Positions 1 through 5,181 of a DNA stretch of 5,181 nucleotides are shown in pieces (the stretch's first letter is position 1; each line of letters opens with the position of its first letter). The notes beneath the pieces are model-generated. The model was not told the DNA's origin. It made no database searches and was given only the letters and a program-made list of their open reading frames with translations. A program made the position numbers and the translations under genes. Source of the DNA: Tannerella sp. (GTDB lineage: Bacteria; Bacteroidota; Bacteroidia; Bacteroidales; Tannerellaceae). The stretch is taken from NCBI GenBank assembly GCA_031277235.1, contig JAITMT010000475.1, positions 1 to 5,181 of the forward strand, written 5' to 3'.

Positions 1-1113
1 CAAAATATTGTCCTTATCCGTAAACTGTTTGAAATCAGGCGCCGAGGGATGTCCCGCAAAAGGTACGTAAAAATGCTGTGGCATAGAACTTTGATATGAA
101 TTGCGCCAGAACAGCACCCACGAAATTTTATACTTGCCGATGACGGGATAAACGGCTTGCGTAAAATAAGTGGTGTAGGGAACAGATTCCATCCCTGTTT
201 CGCCGATGGTCGGTATTTTGCCCGACTTTTGAGCGTAGGAGGTTACGATTTGCAAATTTCTGTCCAATGCTTCCCCGTATCGTGCTATCGCAGCCGAATC
301 CTTGCCGCCTGCATAACAGTCAAATCCCACTATATCAACGTATTCATTACCCGGATAACGTTCCAGAAAATGCGTTTCGTCGCGTGTTTCCGAAGGTGAA
401 TATGCATACAGCAGATGGTGAACATTTTTCGTATCGCGCAGATATTCAACGGTCATCCGCCACAATTGTTTGTATTCTTCGGGCATGCACTGCTCGCTGC
501 CCCACCAGAACCAGTTGCCCGAATGTTCGTGATACATCCTGAAAATCACCGGAATAGCCTTTCCTTCAGCATCTTTCAAACCGTCGAAAAACGCAGCCAG
601 ACGGTCGAGCCAGATCAAATATTTTTCATGATTGGAGCCGCCGGGCAAAACGGTGCGTACCACCGAATCCTGCTTGCAATCCCAGGCAGTCAAGCCGGTT
701 ACGATATTGTCGCCGTGCCAACTTATTGTCGTGACGCCGCCTCTGTCGTAGTGTTCCCTGATATATTGCTTCATATCGGCAAAATACACGGAATCCAGAT
801 TATATTCCGCGCCGATTTCGAGATGTCCGAGTTCCCAGCCCGCGACGGCAGGATAATCGCCCGTAACATCCTTTACATCAGAGCGTCCCGCTTCCTTATA
901 CCACGAATGTCCATAAGCCAAATCGTCCTGGTGACCGACCATAATGCCCGAATCCAGCAGGCGGAAGAGGCGATTGTAGAGTGCGACTGTCTCCGCCGTT
1001 GCGGCAGTATCTACCGGAAGTTTCACGTTTTCAGCCGTTTGCCGTTTTTCCTTTTGTACTTGCCAACACGCTGTCAATGAGATGATTGCGAGAAATAGGA
1101 ATAATTTTTTCAT
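1..1113 (-). CDS. Glycoside hydrolase family 26 lipoprotein, probable endo-beta-1,4-mannanase (C-terminus cut by window edge)
   Basis: The reverse strand from ATG at 1113 reads 371 open codons to the window edge. Residues 1-16 form a lipoprotein signal (MKKLFLFLAIISLTAC), with lipobox LTAC and lipidation at Cys16. The GH26 fold is seen in order: MVGHQD (58-63), WELGH (93-97), SWHGD (131-135), the acid/base motif RMYHEHSGNWFWWG (192-205, Glu196), GFDCY (263-267), the nucleophile motif IGETG (303-307, Glu305) and WRN (336-338). Both catalytic glutamates are present, so activity is expected. Family members cleave beta-1,4-mannan or related glucomannans, here probably on the cell envelope surface. 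The catalytic domain looks essentially complete and only a short tail seems missing. No classical lipoprotein surface-export motif is obvious after Cys16. The gene starts 31 bp after the response regulator stop on the same strand. The family call is firm; the exact substrate (mannan, or another GH26 substrate) is inferred. Confidence 0.93.
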   Translation of the reverse strand, partial: MKKLFLFLAIISLTACWQVQKEKRQTAENVKLPVDTAATAETVALYNRLFRLLDSGIMVGHQDDLAYGHSWYKEAGRSDVKDVTGDYPAVAGWELGHLEIGAEYNLDSVYFADMKQYIREHYDRGGVTTISWHGDNIVTGLTAWDCKQDSVVRTVLPGGSNHEKYLIWLDRLAAFFDGLKDAEGKAIPVIFRMYHEHSGNWFWWGSEQCMPEEYKQLWRMTVEYLRDTKNVHHLLYAYSPSETRDETHFLERYPGNEYVDIVGFDCYAGGKDSAAIARYGEALDRNLQIVTSYAQKSGKIPTIGETGMESVPYTTYFTQAVYPVIGKYKISWVLFWRNSYQSSMPQHFYVPFAGHPSAPDFKQFTDKDNIL

Positions 1114-1139
1114 AGTTATTGTTTTAATGTATAGAGCGG

Positions 1140-1147
1140 CAAAATTA
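1140..1147 (-). promoter_or_regulatory. Possible -7 element for the GH26 gene
   Basis: On the minus strand this reads TAATTTTG, matching the Bacteroidetes -7 form TAnnTTTG. It overlaps the stop codon of the upstream response regulator and would give a leader of roughly 20 nt before the GH26 ATG. I see no -33 TTG at the usual 18-20 bp spacing, so it is weak. The GH26 gene may instead be read from the regulator's transcript. Confidence 0.25.
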
Positions 1148-1792
1148 CAAATAATATTCGACAAAATCCACCAAGCCGCTCCGAATGGCGTATTTTGTGG
1201 CTTCGTGCACATTGTTTACCTCGATTTTGCGGAAAATGTTGCGGCGGTGCGTATTGATCGTGTGAAAACTGAGTTTTTTCTCGAAAGCAATTTCCTTGGT
1301 CATTTTTCCCAGGGCTATTTCCCTGAGTATCAACTTCTCCGTTTTTGTCAAAATTTCGTTTTCCTCCGGGGCAGGCTTCAATTTTTCGCTGTTCAGGATG
1401 GAACGGGCTGTTTCACAGTGAAATGCATCGCCGTTTTCAGCGCTGTACAGGGCTTCGCTGATTTCTTCCCGGCTGTCCCGCTTCATCACGACGCTGAATG
1501 ACGGGTCGTTCAGCAATACCGTGCGCAGAAAAGACTCTTTGAGGTCGTCGGAAAACAGTATCCAAGCCGATTTCCGGGCGCCCGCCTTCATGTTCAGCAT
1601 CTGCTCGGGCGATGAAAAATCAAATAATGTATAATCCAGAACTATCACGCAATCAGGATATTGCGATATTTTTATCCCAAGTTCCCGGCAATTTTTCACT
1701 TTCAAAATGTCGGTAATGTCCCGGCATTTCAGCAGCGAAATCAACCCTTCCTTCGTAATATCCTGATTGTCGGCGATTATAAAAGTACGCAT
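1145..1792 (-). CDS. NarL/FixJ-type response regulator with LuxR helix-turn-helix
   Basis: This 215-residue protein has an N-terminal receiver domain (about 1-120) and a C-terminal LuxR-type DNA-binding domain (about 147-212). Receiver landmarks are Asp8 with Asn9 in the acidic pocket, the phosphoacceptor Asp53 (VIVLDYTLFDF), the switch residue Ser81 and the conserved Lys104. The output domain begins LTKTEKLILREIALGKMTKE; the recognition helix region FHTINTHRRNIFRKI (177-191) is typical of the family. It should be a cytoplasmic, phosphorylation-controlled transcription factor binding dyad DNA sites. No sensor kinase lies in the window, so its input is unknown. The gene is divergent from the DUF4954 gene and followed after 31 bp by the GH26 gene, which it could be co-transcribed with. 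ATG at 1792 fits the expected receiver start. Targets are not known; the palindrome between it and DUF4954 is one candidate. Confidence 0.93.
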   Translation of the reverse strand: MRTFIIADNQDITKEGLISLLKCRDITDILKVKNCRELGIKISQYPDCVIVLDYTLFDFSSPEQMLNMKAGARKSAWILFSDDLKESFLRTVLLNDPSFSVVMKRDSREEISEALYSAENGDAFHCETARSILNSEKLKPAPEENEILTKTEKLILREIALGKMTKEIAFEKKLSFHTINTHRRNIFRKIEVNNVHEATKYAIRSGLVDFVEYYL

Positions 1793-1813
1793 AATTTCTG
1801 TTTTTTTTTCGGA

Positions 1814-1822
1814 GCAAAAGTA
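1814..1822 (-). promoter_or_regulatory. Predicted -7 element of the response regulator promoter
   Basis: The minus strand reads TACTTTTGC, a full match to the Bacteroidetes -7 consensus TAnnTTTG with the common following C. It lies 21 bp upstream of the ATG, so the leader would be short and include a run of nine A (1801-1809). No clear TTG is present at the -33 distance, so this would be a weak promoter or one needing an activator. Confidence 0.5.
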
Positions 1823-1888
1823 GTTATAAATTTTGATTTCATTTACATTTGATCGTTGAAATTAAGCCCGTGTGCCATTAAATTTTTC

Positions 1889-1922
1889 GGATACTCAATT
1901 TTAGACCTAAAATTGAGTATCC
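1889..1922. promoter_or_regulatory. Perfect 34-bp palindrome (16-bp arms, 2-bp centre) in the divergent intergenic region; candidate operator
   Basis: The left arm GGATACTCAATTTTAG (1889-1904) is matched exactly by its reverse complement CTAAAATTGAGTATCC (1907-1922), separated by AC. It covers the -33 region of the predicted DUF4954 promoter (ATTG at 1912-1915). It also lies about 67 bp upstream of the predicted response regulator -7 element. A protein bound here as a dimer would be placed to control DUF4954 and possibly the regulator gene itself. It sits upstream of both predicted transcription starts and no gene converges on it, so a terminator role is less likely. The symmetry is directly seen; the operator role is inferred. 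Confidence 0.6.
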
Positions 1923-1941
1923 ATATTTTTTTATACCTTTG
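1912..1941 (+). promoter_or_regulatory. Predicted promoter of the DUF4954 gene
   Basis: A -33 element ATTG (1912-1915), an 18-bp spacer and a -7 element TACCTTTG (1934-1941, followed by CA) match the Bacteroidetes housekeeping promoter. Transcription would begin near 1947, giving a leader of about 17 nt before the ATG at 1964. This supports 1964 rather than the upstream in-frame ATG at 1856, which lies ahead of the promoter and would translate the palindrome. Confidence 0.7.
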
Positions 1942-1963
1942 CATCCCGAAAACAGAAGAAAAA

Positions 1964-3973
1964 ATGTCATACAGAAAATTAACTTCGGAAGAAATCGCCT
2001 TGCTGGAATCGCGCGATTGTACGGCTTCCGATTGGAGTTTGATAGAAGTCCATCTCGAATTTCGCCCCGGAAATCTGCGCAAAGTGTCATTTTCGGGAAA
2101 CGTTAAGATAGGAAAAACCGGCGGAACGTTTACTTTTCCGGGCGGATTTCAGAAACCGGCAGGAATTCGCAATGCTTCCCTCCATAACTGTGAATTGGGT
2201 GATAACGTGCTGATTGAGAATGTCCAGAACTATATTGCCAATTATAAAATCGGAAATAACACGGTGATCCAAAACGTTAACCGGCTGGTAACGGATGAAA
2301 AATCCGGCTTCGGAAACGGCGTTGAAGTAGCCGTGTTGAATGAGACGGGAGGCAGGGAAGTGATGATTAACGACAAACTTTCGGCGCACGTTGCCTACAT
2401 TCTGACCCTGTACCGCCACCGTCCGAAACTGGTGCAGAATCTCAACCGGATGGTTCGTTTCTACACCGAAAAACATGCTTCGGAAACGGGAACCATCGGC
2501 GACAACGTAACCGTCATGAATACCGGACTCGTCCGCAATTTGAAAATCGGCGACAACGCCCGTATCGAGGGGGCGCTCCGGCTCGAAAACGGAAGCATCA
2601 ACAGTAATGAGCACGATCCCGTACATGTCGGCTACGGCGTGATTGCCAGGGACTTCATTCTCTGTTCCGGGTCGCGCGTTGAGGACGGCGTCATGCTGAC
2701 CCGCAGTTTTGTCGGGCAGGGTTGCCATTTGGGACATACCTATTCTGCCGGCAACTCGCTGTTTTTCAGCAATTGCCAAGGTGAAAACGGGGAGGCTTAC
2801 GCCGTTTTTGCCGGTCCCTATACGGTTACCCATCACAAATCCACGCTGCTGATTTCCGGCATGTTTTCGTTCATGAATGCGGGTTCCGGCTCCAACCAGA
2901 GCAATCACATGTATAAATTGGGACCCATTCACCAGGGCATCATCGAACGGGGCGGCAAGACGACCAGCGATTCCTTCATTTTGTGGCCCGCCAAAATAGG
3001 CGCCTACTCCCTGATCATGGGGCGTCATTACCGCAATTCCGACACGTCGGACATGCCTTTTTCCTATCTGATTGAAAGCAGGGATGAAACGATTCTGGTG
3101 CCGGGCGTCAATTTGAGAAGCGTCGGAACCATCCGCGATGCGCAGAAATTCCGCAAAAGGGACAGGCGGAAAGATCCGAACCTGCTGGATCAAATCAATT
3201 TCAACCTGTTAAGCCCATACACCATCCAAAAAATGTTCCGTGCCATTGATATTTTGCACGGTTTGCAGGAAACTTGCGGACATACGTCCGAATATTATTC
3301 GTATCAAAGTTGCCGGATTAAAAACTCTTCGCTGAAAAACGGGATTAATTTATACCACATCGCCATCAAGAAGTTTCTGGGCAATTCCATTATTTCCAGA
3401 CTGAAAGGACCTGTTTTTTCGTCTGTCGAAGCGCTCAGGAAACAACTGAAACCGGAAACGGACGACGGTCCGGGCGAATGGCTGGATATTGCCGGTCTGA
3501 TTGCTCCTAAAAAATTGATTGACAGCCTGTTGAATGATATAGAATCGGGCAAAGTAACAAGACTCAAGGAAATAAATCATATTCTGGAAGACATTCACCG
3601 GAATTATTATGCGTTGGAATGGACGTGGGCATGGGACAAAATCCGGTCTTATTACGGCTTTGGCATGGATACAATTACGCCGGACGACGTGATTTTCATC
3701 GTCGAGGACTGGAAAAAGGCGGTGGTAAGTCTTGACCGTATCCTGTATCAGGATGCAAAAAAGGAGTTTTCACTTTCCTCCCAAACCGGTTTTGGAGCCG
3801 ACGGAAACGGCGACGAACAGCGTATGGATTTCGAGCAGGTGCGGGGAGGTTTTGAACAGAACACATTCGTTTCCTCCATTTTACGGCATATCGAGGAAAA
3901 AACGGCATTGGGAGACTCGGTCATTGCTGCGATGCGGGAGATTCCCCCCCGCTTCGCGGATTTGAGGATTTGA
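1964..3973 (+). CDS. DUF4954 family protein with left-handed beta-helix (hexapeptide) repeats
   Basis: The protein is 669 residues, beginning MSYRKLTSEEIALLES. The ATG at 1964 is chosen because the promoter lies directly upstream and the 36 extra codons from 1856 are non-conserved-looking intergenic sequence. The N-terminal half carries hexapeptide-type turns of a left-handed beta-helix: GDN at 79-81, IGNN at 96-99, IGDN at 178-181, IGDN at 195-198 and VGQGCHLG at 250-257. Between the first and second groups is an insertion (about 125-170). Residues about 285-330 contain a His-His-Lys (290-292) and a Gly/Ser/Asn-rich stretch (AGSGSNQSNHMYKLGP), which could be an active or ligand site. The C-terminal portion (about 400-669) looks mostly helical. 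No signal peptide or membrane segment is seen, so it is probably cytoplasmic. Left-handed beta-helix proteins are often acyl- or nucleotidyltransferases, but the DUF4954 function is not established and I assign none. The last residues (DLRI) are encoded by the 8-bp repeat array. Confidence 0.9.
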   Translation: MSYRKLTSEEIALLESRDCTASDWSLIEVHLEFRPGNLRKVSFSGNVKIGKTGGTFTFPGGFQKPAGIRNASLHNCELGDNVLIENVQNYIANYKIGNNTVIQNVNRLVTDEKSGFGNGVEVAVLNETGGREVMINDKLSAHVAYILTLYRHRPKLVQNLNRMVRFYTEKHASETGTIGDNVTVMNTGLVRNLKIGDNARIEGALRLENGSINSNEHDPVHVGYGVIARDFILCSGSRVEDGVMLTRSFVGQGCHLGHTYSAGNSLFFSNCQGENGEAYAVFAGPYTVTHHKSTLLISGMFSFMNAGSGSNQSNHMYKLGPIHQGIIERGGKTTSDSFILWPAKIGAYSLIMGRHYRNSDTSDMPFSYLIESRDETILVPGVNLRSVGTIRDAQKFRKRDRRKDPNLLDQINFNLLSPYTIQKMFRAIDILHGLQETCGHTSEYYSYQSCRIKNSSLKNGINLYHIAIKKFLGNSIISRLKGPVFSSVEALRKQLKPETDDGPGEWLDIAGLIAPKKLIDSLLNDIESGKVTRLKEINHILEDIHRNYYALEWTWAWDKIRSYYGFGMDTITPDDVIFIVEDWKKAVVSLDRILYQDAKKEFSLSSQTGFGADGNGDEQRMDFEQVRGGFEQNTFVSSILRHIEEKTALGDSVIAAMREIPPRFADLRI

Positions 3974-4116
3974 AGATTTGAGGATTTGAAAATTATCTTT
4001 GGTTATCAGTCTCTTTGAACCTTGAACTTTGAACCTTGAACTTTGAACCCTGAACCCTGATTCAAAACTCAAATCTTCAAATTATCGAATCTTCAAATTT
4101 TCAAATCTTCAAATAA
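3958..4116. repeat. Composite tandem/inverted repeat element (8-bp, 7-bp and inverted 8-bp arrays)
   Basis: Three arrays are seen. (1) Four 8-bp units (G/A)GATTTGA occupy 3958-3989. (2) Seven 7-bp units, TTTGAAC alternating with CTTGAAC and ending CCTGAAC, CCTGATT, occupy 4014-4062. (3) Six 8-bp units of the TCAAATCT type (TCAAATCT, TCAAATTA, TCGAATCT, TCAAATTT, TCAAATCT, TCAAATAA) occupy 4069-4116. Array 3 is the reverse complement of array 1, so the element could fold into a long slippery stem of about 32 bp with the 7-bp array in the loop. The first array overlaps the stop codon of DUF4954 (TGA at 3971-3973). Similar short TTGAAC-type and GATTTGA-type arrays are, to my knowledge, common between genes of Bacteroidetes, but this nested layout is described from the sequence alone. 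Confidence 0.85.
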
Positions 4117-4130
4117 AAAAATAGTTTTTT
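3974..4130 (+). terminator. Possible transcription terminator of the DUF4954 gene formed by the repeat element
   Basis: In RNA, the GAUUUGA array can pair with the UCAAAUC array about 90 nt downstream. The pairing is A/U-rich and is followed by an A-run and then UUUUUU at 4125-4130, which itself can pair with AAAAAA at 4116-4121. This is not a compact G/C-rich terminator, so the role is tentative; no other terminator-like structure follows the gene. Confidence 0.3.
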
Positions 4131-4131
4131 C

Positions 4132-4163
4132 TTGTCCGTTCAAAAAATAATGTCTATGTTTGC
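4132..4163 (+). promoter_or_regulatory. Predicted promoter upstream of the HU-like remnant
   Basis: TTG at 4132-4134, a 20-bp spacer and TATGTTTGC at 4155-4163 form a near-ideal Bacteroidetes promoter. Transcription would start around 4169, giving a leader of about 37 nt to the ATG at 4206. It appears to drive only the short HU-like ORF, or possibly transcription reading on into the AbiTii gene. Confidence 0.55.
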
Positions 4164-4205
4164 GGCGGTTTTTGTAGAGAATTTACATTTGAAACTCTAT
4201 AGATT

Positions 4206-4379
4206 ATGGCAGTAACGCATGTATTAACCCAAAAGGGAAATCCGGGCAACCCCGAAGTACGAAAAGACAAAGTGAAAAGCAGGCGGGCTTTTGGGGAGAA
4301 GGCTGAATGCAATGACGCATTTTGTATTGTCGGAGGTGCGTCAATACAGATTTGGCAATACAAAATGCGCACTGCATAA
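4206..4379 (+). pseudogene. Remnant of an HU-like DNA-binding protein gene (57-codon ORF)
   Basis: The ORF begins MAVTHVLTQKGNPGNPEVRK and contains AFGEK near residues 28-32. This resembles the start of Bacteroidetes HU-like (HU-HIG type) proteins, which commonly open with MAV-Y-V-x-KGNPxNPE, an aromatic/Ala region and GE. Those proteins are usually over 100 residues, whereas here resemblance is lost after about residue 34, where a 71-bp inverted-repeat segment starts, and a stop follows at 4377. The core DNA-binding beta-arm is therefore missing from this frame. A good promoter still stands upstream, so the loss may be recent. Alternative: a real small protein of unknown function. Family assignment rests on a short N-terminal match only. 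Confidence 0.45.
4307..4377. repeat. 71-bp segment with 22/23-bp imperfect inverted repeats, possible miniature insertion
   Basis: The left arm (4307-4329) reads ATGCAATGA then CGCATTTTGTATTG. The right arm (4356-4377) reads CAATACAAAATGCG then CACTGCAT. Fourteen inner pairs are perfect, and the outer part pairs with one mismatch and one single-base bulge. The 26-nt loop contains TGCGTCA (4337-4343), which can alternatively pair with TGACGCA (4313-4319) in the left arm. No T-run follows on either side, so it is not an obvious terminator. It lies where the HU-like similarity ends. No convincing target-site duplication is visible. Confidence 0.6.
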
Positions 4380-4426
4380 AAGGAAAAAATGATTGATAAT
4401 CTGTTGGTTACTTGAATATCATTTGT

Positions 4427-4457
4427 TTTGAAAAATGGAGAAAGGTGCGTATATTTA
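4427..4457 (+). promoter_or_regulatory. Possible weak promoter of the AbiTii-like gene
   Basis: TTTG at 4427-4430, a 19-bp spacer and TATATTTA at 4450-4457 fit the Bacteroidetes pattern except for the final base of the -7 element (A for G). The leader would be about 70 nt and AT-rich, ending in ATTAATTAATTAGATAAATA just before the ATG. No Shine-Dalgarno site is visible. Confidence 0.25.
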
Positions 4458-4535
4458 TGAGTTAGCGGCAATTTCGGGCGACAGTGCGTTTCCGAACTGA
4501 CAGATTGAAAATTAATTAATTAGATAAATATAGAT

Positions 4536-5181
4536 ATGAATGATTTCCTAAAAAAACTTTACGACACCGAAATTCCTCTCGGTTTATTGCTTTTAGAAGC
4601 AAAAGAAATTGCAGTGAAAAATGAAAAAAAAGAATTAGTTCGTTACATTGACAACGAAATAGTTGGCTATAGAGGTAGAGATGATTTGCCAGATTATAGA
4701 ATTGTGAAAGGAGAAATTGTCTGTGATATAAAAAACATTTATGGGATGGAAGTAGGAAAAGAGACTTTCGTTGATTTTAAATTACTTTCAGATAAAGTCG
4801 GATTTGACTTAAACGATGTGAATTTTTTTGAAGAAATTTCTTTCATAGAAACAACTTTGAAAAATTTAACAAAGACAACGGCTTTACGACCTATTCCCAG
4901 AGAACTTGTAACGATGTTAGACGAAATGTTTCATTTCAACAATCCTAAATATCACTTACAAGCCGCTTATCATAAATTTCCTAAATCAACCATTGAATAT
5001 ATCATAGTGAGAGTAAGGCAAAATTTAATTCAAGCATTTCAAGAAATGAATAGAAAAAATGCAGATAAAAACTTTGTTATTTCAGACGTAAAAAAAGATG
5101 AACCAGCAATAGTAAATCCAACCAAGAAAATTTTTGTAACATACGCTTGGGAAAATGAAGATTTAAATTCTTTGGTAATTT
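4536..5181 (+). CDS. AbiTii-domain protein fused to a SEFIR/TIR-like domain, probable phage-defence protein (3' end outside window)
   Basis: Starting at ATG 4536, 215 codons stay open to the window edge. Residues about 3-60 match the AbiTii pattern: a helical start (LYDTEIPLGLLLLEAKEIAV), then LVRYIDNEIVGY (34-45) and DLPDYRIVKGE (50-60). Residues about 60-180 continue as an alpha/beta and helical region with no motif I recognise. At 197-211 the sequence KKIFVTYAWENEDLN looks like the first strand and turn of a SEFIR or TIR domain (consensus K-V-F-I-S-Y-S-W-D/E-x-E). Proteins joining AbiTii to an effector fit an abortive-infection arrangement in which the N-terminal part senses or assembles and the SEFIR/TIR part signals or cleaves nucleotides such as NAD+; that role is inferred. 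The catalytic part, including any TIR glutamate, lies beyond the window. Base composition is about one-third G+C by hand counts on sample lines, well below DUF4954, suggesting horizontal acquisition. Confidence 0.75.
   Translation, partial: MNDFLKKLYDTEIPLGLLLLEAKEIAVKNEKKELVRYIDNEIVGYRGRDDLPDYRIVKGEIVCDIKNIYGMEVGKETFVDFKLLSDKVGFDLNDVNFFEEISFIETTLKNLTKTTALRPIPRELVTMLDEMFHFNNPKYHLQAAYHKFPKSTIEYIIVRVRQNLIQAFQEMNRKNADKNFVISDVKKDEPAIVNPTKKIFVTYAWENEDLNSLVI

Noticed and set aside
157..1080. Several plus-strand open frames across the first kilobase
   Set aside because: They are antisense to the GH26 gene, whose catalytic motifs are intact on the minus strand.
1856..1963. Upstream in-frame ATG that would lengthen DUF4954 by 36 residues
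   Set aside because: The promoter -7 element (1934-1941) lies downstream of this ATG and the added codons translate the palindrome; ATG at 1964 is preferred.
2087..3193. 368-codon minus-strand open frame opposite DUF4954
   Set aside because: It lies wholly within a clear family gene on the other strand, has no domain I recognise and no promoter; it is a shadow of codon bias.
4014..4062. Seven regularly spaced heptamers considered as a CRISPR or iteron array
   Set aside because: Units are contiguous 7-mers without spacers, no cas or rep gene is near, and they sit inside a larger repeat element at a gene end.
4458..4470. GTTAGCGGC at 4460-4468, which resembles half of an integron-type attC recombination site just before the acquired gene
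   Set aside because: No complementary GCCGCTAAC partner is present in the preceding few hundred bases, so no attC fold can be shown.
4154..4471. 105-codon minus-strand open frame in the region between DUF4954 and the AbiTii gene
   Set aside because: It runs antisense across the HU-like promoter, the remnant and the inverted repeat, and shows no recognisable motif.

Overview
The window looks like chromosomal DNA of a Bacteroidota member, most likely Bacteroidales. Three things point there. The promoters have the Bacteroidetes sigma-factor form (TAnnTTTG at -7, TTG/TTTG at about -33) and there are no strong Shine-Dalgarno sites. The large central gene belongs to the DUF4954 family, which is typical of this phylum. 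A decayed gene starts like the HU-like DNA-binding proteins that are abundant in these organisms. A species cannot be named from this.

Layout. Positions 1-1113 (minus strand) hold a glycoside hydrolase family 26 lipoprotein, a probable beta-mannanase. Both catalytic glutamates are visible, and its last residues run off the left edge. Just upstream on the same strand is a NarL/LuxR-type response regulator (1145-1792). Divergent from it is the DUF4954 hexapeptide-repeat protein (start corrected to 1964, ends 3973). The divergent intergenic region carries a perfect 16+2+16 bp palindrome (1889-1922) lying over the -33 region of the DUF4954 promoter.

From 3958 to 4116 is a composite repeat element. 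Four 8-bp units (RGATTTGA) are followed by seven 7-bp units (YYTGAAC) and then six 8-bp units in inverted orientation (TCAAATCT-like). It overlaps the end of DUF4954 and could form its transcription terminator. Next comes a well-formed promoter (4132-4163) driving only a 57-codon ORF. That ORF begins like an HU-like protein and then runs into a 71-bp inverted-repeat segment (4307-4377), so it is probably a gene remnant.

The right end (4536-5181, open at the edge) is an AT-rich gene of foreign-looking composition. It has an AbiTii-like N-terminal domain followed by the first strand of a SEFIR/TIR-like domain, so it is a likely phage-defence protein. This is the part of the window most likely to belong to an incompletely described system. 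The GH26, regulator and DUF4954 genes look like ordinary resident genes. Any link between regulator and neighbours is an inference from spacing and from the palindrome.
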